This document shows, piece after piece, positions 8,359 to 19,537 of a stretch of 64,000 bases of DNA (position 1 is its first letter; every line of letters begins with the position of its first letter). The position numbers and the translations under genes are program-made. This stretch comes from Frateuria_A sp049727805. Its GTDB lineage: Bacteria > Pseudomonadota > Gammaproteobacteria > Xanthomonadales > Rhodanobacteraceae. The stretch is from NCBI RefSeq assembly GCF_049727805.1, contig NZ_JBCNYA010000002.1, positions 1 to 64,000 on the forward strand, written 5' to 3'. The notes under the pieces are model-generated. The model was not told where the DNA came from and made no database searches. It saw only the letters and a list, made by a program, of their open reading frames with translations.

Positions 8359-10200
8359 TTAGAACATCGCGCCGGCCGCGGCCAGCGGCGCGGCGGCTTC
8401 GCGCGAGGCGATATGCGGGCCGGTGACCATCTGCGCGTAGCTCGCGCCGGGGCCGACCATCGGATAGACGCAGGCGTCCGGGTCGATCGCCACCTCCAGG
8501 AAGGCGGGACCATCGAAGGCAAGGAAGGCGGCAATCGTGTCCTCCAGCGAGGTTCGATCCTCCAGCCGCCGCGCCCAGGCGAAGCCGTCGGCCTGCGCCG
8601 CGCGCACGAAGTCGCGACGGTGACCGGGACGGGACGAAGCGGCGAAGCGCCCGCCGTAGTAGAGCCGCTGCCACTGCCGCACCATGCCGTCGCCGCCGTT
8701 GTCCAGCACCAGTACCTTCACCGGCAGGCCCAGGCGCGCGATGGTTTCCAGCTCGCCGGCATTCATGCGGATGCTGGTGTCGCCGTCGATGTCGATCACC
8801 AGCGCATCCGGTCGCGCCAGTTGCGCGCCGACCGCTGCCGGCAGGCCGAAGCCCATCGTGCCCATCGCGCCGGAGGTCAGCCACTGGCGCGGCTCGCGAA
8901 AAGACAGCCACTGCGCCGCCCACATCTGGTGCTGGCCCACGCCGGTGCTGACGATGGCGCGGCCCTGCGCGTGGCGGTCGACCGCCTCGAGCACCGCCTG
9001 CGGCTGGATCAGCGCGCTGGCGCGGTCGTACTCCATCGCGTGCTCGCGTTTCAGTTGCGCGAGGTGCGCGTGCCATTCGCCGAGCGCGGGACGCACGCCA
9101 TGCGCGCGGCCCCAGGCGGTCAACCGTTCCAGCGCGCGCGCCAGCGGGCCGATGTGGTGCCAGTGGACCGGCTTGACCTTGCCCACCTCGCCCGGATCGA
9201 TGTCGACCTGCGCCAGGAAACGCGCGCGCGGCGCAAAGCGGTCGGGTGCGCCACACACGCGGTCGTCGAAGCGCGCGCCCAACGCGCACAGGAAATCGCA
9301 GTCCTCCACCGCGTAGTTGGCGTAGGCGGTCCCGTGCATGCCGAGCATGTGCAGCGCCAGCGGCGCGCGGGTGTCGACCGCGCCGATGCCCATCAGGCTG
9401 GTGGTGACCGGCAGGCCGAACGCTTCGGCGAAGGCGCGCAGCGCGGGCGCGGCGCCCGCCGCGACCACGCCGCCGCCGGCGTACAGCAGCGGGCGACGCG
9501 CACGCAGCAGCGCCTCGAAGAATGCCGCGCACTCGGCGTCGGACAGCGCGGCCTGCTCGGTCCGGCGCAGCCGCGCGCGGTAGCCGGGCAACGCCAGCTC
9601 GCCTTCACCATGGAAGCGCAGCGCGGCGTTCTGCACGTCCTTCGGGCAGTCGACCACCACCGGCCCGGGGCGCCCGCTGCGCGCCAGCATGAAGGCGCTG
9701 CGCAGGGTCGCCTCCAGCCGCGCCGGATCGGTGACCAGGAACACGTGCTTGGCGCAGGCGCCCATCAGGTGATGCACCGGCGCCTCCTGGAAGGCGTCGC
9801 TGCCCAGGGCCGCCGTGCCGACCTGGCCGCACACCACCACCAGCGGAATCGAGTCGGCCATGCAGTCCTGCACCGGCGTGACCATGTTGGTGGCGCCGGG
9901 ACCGGAGGTGACGATCGCCACGCCGACCTGGCCCGAGGCGCGCGCGTAGCCGGCCGCCATGAACCCCGCGCCCTGCTCGTTGGCCGGCACCACCAGCGGC
10001 ATCGGCTCGCGGCCATCCTCGCCGGCATGCGCCGCGTTGTGCCGGTACAGCGCGTCGAACACCGGCAGGATCGCGCCGCCGGCGTAGCCGAACAGCATCT
10101 GCACACCCTCGTCGGCAAGCACCTGCACGATCACCTCCGCGCCGGTCAGCGACTGGCCGGCGCGCGGGTGGATCGCAGGTGGGTTCGGCTGGGCGTTCAC
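8359..10200 (-). CDS. ilvG: Acetolactate synthase large subunit
   Basis: ThDP-, FAD- and Mg-dependent enzyme that makes 2-acetolactate or 2-aceto-2-hydroxybutyrate, the first shared step of Val/Leu/Ile synthesis. The catalytic glutamate is in VPANEQGAGF, followed by the ThDP-binding region DIDGDTSIRMNAGELET and the downstream Asn of VLVLDNGGDG. The chosen GTG start at 10200 has AAGGAG nine bases upstream and gives 613 residues; an ATG 22 codons earlier (10266) lacks an SD. Paired with ilvM, so the gene is called ilvG rather than ilvB. It lies in the operon between ilvC (90 bp upstream) and ilvM. Confidence 0.95.
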   Translation of the reverse strand: MNAQPNPPAIHPRAGQSLTGAEVIVQVLADEGVQMLFGYAGGAILPVFDALYRHNAAHAGEDGREPMPLVVPANEQGAGFMAAGYARASGQVGVAIVTSGPGATNMVTPVQDCMADSIPLVVVCGQVGTAALGSDAFQEAPVHHLMGACAKHVFLVTDPARLEATLRSAFMLARSGRPGPVVVDCPKDVQNAALRFHGEGELALPGYRARLRRTEQAALSDAECAAFFEALLRARRPLLYAGGGVVAAGAAPALRAFAEAFGLPVTTSLMGIGAVDTRAPLALHMLGMHGTAYANYAVEDCDFLCALGARFDDRVCGAPDRFAPRARFLAQVDIDPGEVGKVKPVHWHHIGPLARALERLTAWGRAHGVRPALGEWHAHLAQLKREHAMEYDRASALIQPQAVLEAVDRHAQGRAIVSTGVGQHQMWAAQWLSFREPRQWLTSGAMGTMGFGLPAAVGAQLARPDALVIDIDGDTSIRMNAGELETIARLGLPVKVLVLDNGGDGMVRQWQRLYYGGRFAASSRPGHRRDFVRAAQADGFAWARRLEDRTSLEDTIAAFLAFDGPAFLEVAIDPDACVYPMVGPGASYAQMVTGPHIASREAAAPLAAAGAMF

Positions 10201-10290
10201 GATGGGCAACTCCTTGGGTAAGAGACGGTGGAAAGCCCCGCTCTCCGCACCGCGGGAAAGGGGCACGAGCGCACGCGGCGGCGCCGCGTG

Positions 10291-11301
<1,011 letters not shown>

Positions 11302-11352
11302 GCGATGTTCTCCAAGGTTTGCCCCTCCCATCGGAGGGGTGGAAGTGAGGGG

Positions 11353-13068
11353 TCAAGCGGTGACGGAGGCAGGCGTGCGCCGCGCCTCCTCGGCGCTGCG
11401 TGCCGCGTTCGGGCGGGCGATCCAGGGCAGTGCGGCGTGGGTGGTGGCGCCGTCGGAGGCCGAGCCGACCAGCCGCGCGTACTTGGCCAGGGCGCCGCGG
11501 GTGACCTTGGGCGGCGCCGGCTGCCACGGTCGGCTGGCGAGATCGGCGGTGGTGGAGAGCGTGCGTCGGTGCGCATCGATGACGATGGTGTCGCCCTCGC
11601 GCAAGCGCGCGATCGGCCCGCCGCGCGCCGCCTCCGGCGCCACGTGGCCGACCATGAAGCCGCGCGTGGCGCCGGAGAAGCGGCCGTCGGTGATCAGCGC
11701 CACGCTGTCGCCCAGGCCGCGTCCGATCAGTGCCGCGGTGACGCCGAGCATCTCGCGCATGCCGGGGCCGCCGGCCGGGCCTTCGTTGCGGATCACCACC
11801 ACGTCGCCGGGCCGGATCGCATCGCCCTGCACGGCGGCAAAGGCGGCTTCCTCGCTCTCGAACACGCACGCGCGGCCCTCGAAGCGCTCGCCCTTGCCGG
11901 GAAGCTTCAACACGCAGCCTTCCGGCGCAAGGTTGCCGTAGAGGATCGAGTAGCCGCCGCGTGGTTTGAGCGGCGCGGTCACCGGGTGCACCACCTCCTG
12001 CGCCTCGGCGCGCGGCGCGGCGGCCACTTCGGCGAACAGCGAGCGGCCGGTGACGGTGGGCACGTCCTCGAGCATGCCGGCGGCGATCAGCTCCTGTGCC
12101 ACGCGCGCGCTGCCGCCGGCGCCGAACAGTTCCACCGCGGTGTAGCGGCCGCCGGGGAGCAGGTCGGCGATCACCGGCGTGTGCTCGGCGGCCGGCTGGA
12201 AATCCTCCAGCGTCCATGCCACGCCTGCCTCGCGCGCGATCGCCAGCAGGTGCAGCACCGCGTTGGTCGAGCCGGCGGTGGCGGCGACCATGCGCGCGGC
12301 GTTGGTCAGCGAGGTGCGCGTGAGCAGCGCGCGCGGCGTGCGGTGGTCGCGCAGGCACTCCATCACCAGTTCGCCGCAGCGGTAGGCCGCCGCGCGCTTG
12401 GCCGGGTGCGTGGCGGGAATGTCGTTGAAGCCCAGCGGCGACAGGCCCAGCGTGGAGAGCACCATCGCCATCGTGTTGGCGGTGAACTGCCCGCCGCAGG
12501 CGCCGGCGCCGGGGCAGGCGTGGCGCTCAACCGCCGCCAGTTGCGCGTCGTCGATGCGTCCGGCGCCGTGCGCGCCGACCGCCTCGAACACCTGCTGCAC
12601 GGTGATCGCGTGGCCCTCGTGCTGGCCGTGGTCGATGGTGCCGCCGTAGAGCGCCACGCCGGGGATGTCCAGCCGCGCCAATGCCATAGCCGCGGCGGGG
12701 ATGGTCTTGTCGCAGCCGCACAGCACCACCATCGCGTCCAGGCAGTGGCCATCGACTGCCAACTCGATGGAATCCGCGATCAGCTCGCGGCTGACCAGCG
12801 ACGCGCGCATGCCCGGCGTGCCCATGGCGATGCCGTCGGTCACCGCGATGGTGTTAAACTCCACCGGCGTGCCGCCGGCCGCGCGGATGCCCTCGGCCGC
12901 CGCCTCCGCCAGCTCGCGCAGGTTGAGGTTGCAGGGCGAGACGTTGGACCAGGTGTGCACCACCGCGACCAGCGGCTTGGCGATGGCGTCGTCGTCCAGG
13001 CCGGTGGCGCGCAACATGGCGCGGGCGGGCGCGCGGTCGGGGCCGCGCTTGATCAGGTCACTGCGCAT
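11353..13068 (-). CDS. ilvD: Dihydroxy-acid dehydratase
   Basis: Fe-S enzyme that dehydrates the dihydroxy acids to 2-oxoisovalerate and 2-oxo-3-methylvalerate. Cysteines expected to hold the cluster are seen in SNVSPCN, VVLCGCDKTIPA and ACPGAGACGGQFTANTM. The product of 571 residues is at the normal length, with the conserved C-terminal RFSGATRGF segment. It follows leuB after 132 bp in which I see no gene or clear terminator, so it is probably still part of the superoperon. A small internal promoter in that gap cannot be excluded. Confidence 0.96.
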   Translation of the reverse strand: MRSDLIKRGPDRAPARAMLRATGLDDDAIAKPLVAVVHTWSNVSPCNLNLRELAEAAAEGIRAAGGTPVEFNTIAVTDGIAMGTPGMRASLVSRELIADSIELAVDGHCLDAMVVLCGCDKTIPAAAMALARLDIPGVALYGGTIDHGQHEGHAITVQQVFEAVGAHGAGRIDDAQLAAVERHACPGAGACGGQFTANTMAMVLSTLGLSPLGFNDIPATHPAKRAAAYRCGELVMECLRDHRTPRALLTRTSLTNAARMVAATAGSTNAVLHLLAIAREAGVAWTLEDFQPAAEHTPVIADLLPGGRYTAVELFGAGGSARVAQELIAAGMLEDVPTVTGRSLFAEVAAAPRAEAQEVVHPVTAPLKPRGGYSILYGNLAPEGCVLKLPGKGERFEGRACVFESEEAAFAAVQGDAIRPGDVVVIRNEGPAGGPGMREMLGVTAALIGRGLGDSVALITDGRFSGATRGFMVGHVAPEAARGGPIARLREGDTIVIDAHRRTLSTTADLASRPWQPAPPKVTRGALAKYARLVGSASDGATTHAALPWIARPNAARSAEEARRTPASVTA

Positions 13069-13200
13069 GGAGGTTCCGGGGCATGGTGAGAGGTGCCCCC
13101 TGCGTGCCGGGCGGGGAGGCGGGGAGGGTGCAGATCTCCGGCCATGGACACGCAGGGGAGCAAGGGGCGGCCGTTCCTGGCCATTGGCGGGTGGCGTGCG

Positions 13201-14298
13201 TCATCCGCAGGCCCGCACGCCGGCGAAGAACGCGTGGTGGTTGGCGGCATGGTCGGCCAGCGCCACCTGCACCGCGTCGAGCACTTCGGCGGTACCGGCC
13301 TGGCCGCCGAGGTCGCGGCTGCGCGGGCCGTGCTCGAGCACTTCGGCCACTGCCGCTTCCACCGCGCGCGCCTCGGCCTCCAGACCCAGCGAATGGCGCA
13401 GCAGCAGCGCGGCGGAGAGGATCGCGCCGAGCGGGTTGGCCACGCCCTGCCTCGCGATGTCCGGAGCCGAGCCGTGGATGGGTTCGTACAGGCCTGCGCC
13501 GCCCTCGCCCAGCGACGCCGACGGCAGCAGGCCCAGCGAGCCGGCCAGCGCGGCCGCCTCGTCGGTGAGGATGTCGCCGAACAGGTTCTCGGTGACCACC
13601 ACGTCGTAGCGCTGCGGCTGGGTCAGCAGCAGCATCGCCATCGAGTCGACCAACTGGTGTTCCAGCCGCACGTCCGGGTACTCGGCGGCCACGCGCGTGA
13701 CCGTGCTGCGCCACAGGCGCGAGGTCTCCAGCACGTTGGCCTTGTCCACCGAGGTGAGGTGCCTGCGGCGCGCGCGCGCCAGCTCGAACGCGCGCCGCGC
13801 CACGCGCTCGACCTCGGCCACGGTGTAGCGGCATTCGTCGGTGGCGGCCTCGTCGCTGCGGGTCTTCGCGCCGAAGTAGGCACCGCCGGTGAGTTCGCGC
13901 ACGAACAGCACATCCACTTCGTGCAGCCGCTCGTTCTTCAGCGGCGACAGCGCGGCGAGCGCGGGATGCACCGTCAGCGGGCGCAGGTTGGCGTACACGC
14001 CCAGCGCGGCGCGCAAGGCCAGCAGGCCCTGTTCCGGACGCACCTTCGCTTCCGGGTCGGACCACTGCGGTCCGCCCACCGCGCCGAGCAGCACCGCATC
14101 GGCTTGCCGGCAGGCCTCCAGCGTGGCGGCGGGCAGCGGTTCGCCGGTGGCGTCGATGGCGCAGCCGCCGATCAGGTGGTGGCTGAAGCGGAAGGTGTGG
14201 TCGTAGTGCTCGGCCACGGTTTCCAGCACGGCGACCGCGGCGGCGGTGACTTCCGGGCCGACGCCGTCGCCGGGCAGGGTAACGATGTGCGCTTTCAT
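13201..14298 (-). CDS. leuB: 3-isopropylmalate dehydrogenase
   Basis: NAD-dependent oxidative decarboxylation of 3-isopropylmalate to 2-oxoisocaproate, the last dedicated leucine step before transamination. Starts as MKAHIVTLPGDGVGPE, typical for the family; substrate-binding arginines lie in the RPLTVHPALA region, and the nucleotide-binding segment EPIHGSAPDIA is near the C-terminus. Product 365 residues. The longer frame upstream overlaps leuD in another frame and is a shadow. The ATG overlaps the leuD stop by 4 bp (ATGA), showing translational coupling. Confidence 0.96.
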   Translation of the reverse strand: MKAHIVTLPGDGVGPEVTAAAVAVLETVAEHYDHTFRFSHHLIGGCAIDATGEPLPAATLEACRQADAVLLGAVGGPQWSDPEAKVRPEQGLLALRAALGVYANLRPLTVHPALAALSPLKNERLHEVDVLFVRELTGGAYFGAKTRSDEAATDECRYTVAEVERVARRAFELARARRRHLTSVDKANVLETSRLWRSTVTRVAAEYPDVRLEHQLVDSMAMLLLTQPQRYDVVVTENLFGDILTDEAAALAGSLGLLPSASLGEGGAGLYEPIHGSAPDIARQGVANPLGAILSAALLLRHSLGLEAEARAVEAAVAEVLEHGPRSRDLGGQAGTAEVLDAVQVALADHAANHHAFFAGVRACG

Positions 14299-14894
14299 GC
14301 GGCCTCCGGGCGGGTCGGGTTCTGATGAGCGTGTTCGTAGTGGTCGATGGCCTGCGACTGGCCGAGCAGGAAGCCGAGCTGGTCGACGCCGTGCAGCAGG
14401 CAGTGGCGGGCGAAGGGTTCGAGTGCGAAGCCGATGCGGCCTCCATCGGGGAGTTCGACAAACTCCCCGGCGACGTCGATCGCCAGCTCGATGCCGGGGT
14501 GGTCCAGCAGCCAGCGGTGCGCGGGCGCATCGATGACCAGGGCGAGCAGGCCGTTCTTCAGCGCGTTGCTGCGGAAGATGTCCGCGATCTCGCTGCACAG
14601 CACGGCGCGGAGCCCGAAATCGAGCAGCGCCCAGGGTGCGTGCTCGCGTGAGGAGCCGCAGCCGAAGTTGCGCCCGGCGACCAGGATCGAGCAGCCCTTT
14701 GCCTCCGGCCGGTTGAGCGGGAAGGCGGGGTTGTCGCCGCCGTCGGGCAGGTAGCGCCAGTCGTGGAAGCAGAGCTTCCCCAAGCCTTCGCGCGTGGTGG
14801 TGGTGAGGAAGCGCGCCGGGATGATGCGGTCGGTGTCGATGTTCTCGTCCGGCAGCACGGCAGTGCGGGAGCGCAGGCGGGTGATCGGTTTCAT
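14295..14894 (-). CDS. leuD: 3-isopropylmalate dehydratase small subunit
   Basis: Small (swivelling) subunit of the LeuCD aconitase-type isomerase that interconverts 2- and 3-isopropylmalate. The family signature NFGCGSSREHAPWAL is intact, and the start segment DENIDTDRIIPARF is typical. The ATG at 14894 is preferred over one five codons earlier; it has an AGG-type SD and yields 199 residues. It is separated from leuC by a 235-bp gap that holds two repeat elements, unusual inside this otherwise tightly packed operon. Confidence 0.95.
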   Translation of the reverse strand: MKPITRLRSRTAVLPDENIDTDRIIPARFLTTTTREGLGKLCFHDWRYLPDGGDNPAFPLNRPEAKGCSILVAGRNFGCGSSREHAPWALLDFGLRAVLCSEIADIFRSNALKNGLLALVIDAPAHRWLLDHPGIELAIDVAGEFVELPDGGRIGFALEPFARHCLLHGVDQLGFLLGQSQAIDHYEHAHQNPTRPEAA

Positions 14895-14916
14895 CGGGAA
14901 GCCTCGCAAGTGACAG

Positions 14917-15105
14917 CTCCCTCTCCCCCATTACTTATCAAGGATGGGGGAGAGGGTTGGGGTGAGGGGTCGGGGCTCGCGGGGAAGGTGGTTGTGCGAT
15001 GGCTAGAGACGCGCGCTTGCGCGCGCCGTTTTTGCTTTCGCTCCGTAGCCGATGCGTCGCAAGAGCGGCCCCTCACCCCAGCCCTCTCCCCGGAGGGGAG
15101 AGGGA
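14917..15105. repeat. Two family A repeats inserted between leuC and leuD
   Basis: A long stem-loop at 14917-14969 (ctccctctcccc arm, A/T-rich loop containing ttacttatcaaggat, then the complementary arm and a ttggggtgagggg tail) and a canonical family A palindrome at 15069-15105. Together they interrupt the operon between two genes whose products form one enzyme. They could stabilise mRNA ends or partly stop transcription. Confidence 0.75.
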
Positions 15106-15129
15106 GCGGCGCGCGCTTCGTCGTGACGT

Positions 15130-16538
<1,409 letters not shown>

Positions 16539-16542
<4 letters not shown>

Positions 16543-17546
16543 GCCATAGCTCCCATGGATGCGGGCTTTTCCTGAGGCGTGCGGCCATGGACGGCTGCGT
16601 TTTCCGCGTGGTCATGGACTGCCCGGGTCGACCCGTGGACCCACGTCAGCCAGTTCCAGCGGTCGGCGGTACGCCCGTCGAACAGGCCGAAGAAGGCGTC
16701 GCGCAGCGCGCGCGTGACCGGGCCGGGCGTGCCGTCGCCGACGCGCTTGCGGTCGACCGAGCGCACCGGTGTGATCTCGGCGGCGGTGCCGCAAAGGAAC
16801 ACTTCGTCGGCGCTGTAGAGCGCCTCGCGCGGCAGGTCGCGCTCTTCCACCGCCAGGCCCAGCTCCCCGGCCAGGGTGACCACCGTGTCGCGCGTGATGC
16901 CGGCCAGGATGCCGGCGCTGGTCGGCGGCGTGAGCAGGCGACCCTTGCGCACCAGGAACAGGTTCTCGCCGGCGCCTTCGCTGAGCAGCCCTTCGTGGCC
17001 CAGCGCGATGCCTTCGTCGTAGCCGCCGCGGCGCGCCTCCAGCGCGATCAGCTGGCTGGAGAGGTAGTTGCCGCCGGCCTTGGCCCAGCTGGGGAGGGTG
17101 CCCGGCGCCGGCCGCCGCCACGACGACACGCACACGTCGGCGCCGCGCTCGGCCGCATCGCCCAGGTACGCGCCCCAGGGCAGTGCGAGGATCGCCACTT
17201 CCACCGGCCCGTCCGCCTGCGGTAGCACGCCGAGCGAGCCGGCGCCGCGGAACACGATCGGCCGCACGTAGGCCGAGCCCATGCCGTTGGCGCGGATCAG
17301 CTCCAGGCAGGCGGCGTCGATCTCCGCGGCGGTGTAGCCGACCTCGATGTCGTACACGCGCGCCGATTCGAACAGCCGCCGCGTGTGATCGGCCAGGCGG
17401 AAGTACGCCGGCCCCTGGGGCGTCGCGTACACGCGCAGGCCTTCGAACACCGACGAGCCGTAGTGCAGCGCATGCGCGCCGACGTGCACGCTGGCCTGGT
17501 CCCAAGGCTTGAGCCGGCCGTTGTGCCAGAGGAAGGGGACGCTCAT
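16539..17546 (-). CDS. ilvE: Branched-chain amino acid aminotransferase
   Basis: PLP fold-type IV transaminase for the last step of Leu, Ile and Val synthesis with glutamate as donor. The PLP lysine is Lys156 in SWAKAGGNY; the N-terminus HYGSSVFEGLRVY and the C-terminal LCGTAAEITPVR phosphate-binding loop are conserved. The start ATG at 17546 overlaps the leuA stop by 4 bp. The C-terminal 25 or so residues after WNWLTWV look non-conserved and run into the leuC start, probably a recent extension. Product 335 residues. Confidence 0.95.
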
Positions 17547-19132
17547 GCGATGGCTCCTTGCGCGGCGGGTGCGGACGCGCGGCGCGCCTCGGCCTCGCGC
17601 GCGATGCGGTTGACGATCGACAGCACCGCCTGCGCGGTGGCCTCGACGATGTCGGTGCTGGCGGCGCGGCCGTGCCAGGTGCGGCCGTCGTGCGCGGCGG
17701 TGAGGCGGGCCTCGCCCTGTGCGTCGCTGCCGCTGCCGATCGCGCGCAACTGGAAGCCGGTCAGCTCCAGCGCGCAGGCGCTGGCGCGCTCGATCGCGCG
17801 CAGCAGTGCATCGACCGGGCCTTCGCCAATCGCCGCCTCGGCCACCATGCGGCCGTCCTCGTGCTTGAGCCGCACCGAGGCCGAGGCGCTGCCGAGCAGG
17901 CTGGCGCTGTGCAGGTGGGCGATCGACCACGGGCCTTGCGCCTCCGGGTCCAGACCCAGCGCCAGCGCGGCCAGGTCCTCGTCGTGGATCTCGCTGCGCC
18001 GCGCGGTCAGCGCCTTGAAGCGCTCGAACAGGCCGTCCAGCGCGGCGTCGTCCGGCGTGTGGCCGAGCGCGGCCAGGCGCTGGCGCAGCGCGTGGCGGCC
18101 GGAATGCCGGCCCAGCACCAGCGGCGCATCCTCGGCGCCCACGTCCTGCGGCCGCATGATCTCGTAGGTGCCGCGATGCTTGAGCACGCCGTGCTGGTGG
18201 ATGCCCGACTCGTGCGCGAAGGCGTTGGCGCCGACGATCGCCTTGTTGCGCGGCACCGGCTGGCCGGTGAGTTCGCCGAGCAGCCGCGAGGTGGCGTGCA
18301 GCCGCCGCGTGTCGATCCGCGTGCCCACACCGAAGTAGGGCGCGCGCACGCGCAGCGCCATCACGATCTCTTCCAGCGCGGCATTGCCGGCGCGCTCGCC
18401 GATGCCGTTGACGGTGCACTCGACCTGCCGCGCGCCGGCGCCGACCGCGGCCAGCGAGTTGGCCACGGCCAGCCCCAGATCGTCGTGGCAATGCGCGGAG
18501 AACACCACCGACTCGTCGGGCACGCGCTCGCGCAGGTAGGCGAAGAGCGCGGCTACTTCCGCGGGCGTGGCGTAGCCCACGGTGTCCGGCGCGTTGAGCG
18601 TGCCCGCGCCGGCGGCCGCCGCCGCGGCGAACACCTCGGCGAGGAACTCCGGCTCGGTGCGCAGCGCGTCCTCGGCGGAGAATTCCACCTCGTCGCACAG
18701 TCCGCGCGCCCGCGTCACCGCCGCCGCCGCGGCCTCCAGCACCTGCGCGCGGCTCATGCCGAGCTTGTGCTCGCGGTGCAGCGGGCTGGTCGAGAGGAAC
18801 AGATGAACGCGCCCGCGCTGCGCGCCCTCCAGTGCCTGCGCCGCACGCTCGATATCGCCGCGCTGGCAGCGCGCCAGTGCGCACACCGTGCTGCCGCGCA
18901 CCCGCCGCGCGATCTCCCGCACCGCCGCGAAATCCTCCTCCGACGCCTGCGGGAAGCCAGCTTCCAGCACGTCCACGCCTAGCGCTTCCAGCGATTGTGC
19001 GATGCGCAATTTCGCCCTGCGGTCCAGCGCGAAGCCGGGCGCCTGCTCGCCGTCGCGCAAGGTGGTGTCGAAGATCCGCACGCGCGGCGCGTCGGCCTGC
19101 AGCGGGTTCGCTCCTGTGGTGTCTGGTTTCAT
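17543..19132 (-). CDS. leuA: 2-isopropylmalate synthase
   Basis: Condenses acetyl-CoA and 2-oxoisovalerate, the committed step of leucine synthesis. The TIM-barrel start RIFDTTLRDGEQAPG and the metal ligand segment HCHDDLG are intact, and a C-terminal LeuA regulatory (leucine-binding) domain spans roughly residues 395-510. Product of 529 residues, normal for the family. The ATG at 19132 has GGAG eight bases upstream. It is the first structural gene of the leu-ilv superoperon and lies directly behind a leader peptide and intrinsic terminator, so it is under attenuation as well as the expected leucine feedback. Confidence 0.96.
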   Translation of the reverse strand: MKPDTTGANPLQADAPRVRIFDTTLRDGEQAPGFALDRRAKLRIAQSLEALGVDVLEAGFPQASEEDFAAVREIARRVRGSTVCALARCQRGDIERAAQALEGAQRGRVHLFLSTSPLHREHKLGMSRAQVLEAAAAAVTRARGLCDEVEFSAEDALRTEPEFLAEVFAAAAAAGAGTLNAPDTVGYATPAEVAALFAYLRERVPDESVVFSAHCHDDLGLAVANSLAAVGAGARQVECTVNGIGERAGNAALEEIVMALRVRAPYFGVGTRIDTRRLHATSRLLGELTGQPVPRNKAIVGANAFAHESGIHQHGVLKHRGTYEIMRPQDVGAEDAPLVLGRHSGRHALRQRLAALGHTPDDAALDGLFERFKALTARRSEIHDEDLAALALGLDPEAQGPWSIAHLHSASLLGSASASVRLKHEDGRMVAEAAIGEGPVDALLRAIERASACALELTGFQLRAIGSGSDAQGEARLTAAHDGRTWHGRAASTDIVEATAQAVLSIVNRIAREAEARRASAPAAQGAIA

Positions 19133-19162
19133 CGCATGAGCTCCGTTGGGTGGAGCCGAGGC

Positions 19163-19201
19163 AAAAAGAAACCCCGCAACCGTTGCCGGGTGCGGGGTTT
19201 C
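19163..19201 (-). terminator. Attenuator terminator of the leu-ilv operon
   Basis: On the minus strand a perfect 11-bp stem, GAAACCCCGCA with TGCGGGGTTTC, closes a 12-base loop and is followed directly by five U (19163-19167). It lies between the leader peptide stop (19241) and leuA. The 5' arm sequence CCCGCACC (19189-19196) can instead pair with GGTGCGGG at 19245-19252, which covers the last codons of the leader peptide, giving the competing antiterminator. Confidence 0.9.
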
Positions 19202-19240
19202 AGGTTTGTCAGGTCGGATTTTTCGTTACCTGGACACGCC

Positions 19241-19378
19241 TCAGCCCGCACCTCCGTTGGTAATAAGGAGGACGAGTACGAGGGCAAGAAGGAGCTGGCC
19301 GCGAAGCGACGCGAGGCCCGCGACCGCCGGGAGGCGATCCATCAGGGCAATGCGACGCTGGCTGTTGCGCTGCGGCAT
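19241..19378 (-). CDS. leuL: leu-ilv operon leader peptide, 45 aa
   Basis: A short open frame of 45 codons whose residues 29-39 are LLLALVLVLLI, all hydrophobic branched-chain codons plus one Ala. This is the expected composition for a peptide whose translation senses charged tRNA-Leu, -Val and -Ile. It ends 40 bases before an intrinsic terminator in front of leuA. With the likely promoter, the transcript would start at or within a base or two of the ATG at 19378, so the leader could be translated leaderless; an internal ATG (residue 13) is an alternative. Too short for the usual gene finders. The role is inferred from composition, position and the paired RNA structures. Confidence 0.85.
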   Translation of the reverse strand: MPQRNSQRRIALMDRLPAVAGLASLRGQLLLALVLVLLITNGGAG

Positions 19379-19385
19379 GTCGTCG

Positions 19386-19415
19386 ACCTTAGGCGCGGCC
19401 GTGCGGGCGTGTCAA
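19386..19415 (-). promoter_or_regulatory. Promoter of the leu-ilv operon
   Basis: Consensus -35 TTGACA (19410-19415) and an imperfect -10 TAAGGT (19386-19391) with an 18-bp spacer, placing the start point near 19379, right at the leader ATG. The thr operon uses a very similar arrangement (TTGACG, 18 bp, TAACGT). Confidence 0.6.
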
Positions 19416-19537
19416 GCACTTTCTTATGACGGTTCGTTCTATGGCGTCACGGCGATCTTTAGACGTCCAGACGTCCGTTGCCTAGTGACCGATGCATCGC
19501 GGATCGAGCAGGTGCCCCTTACCCTTACGTGGCGAGG

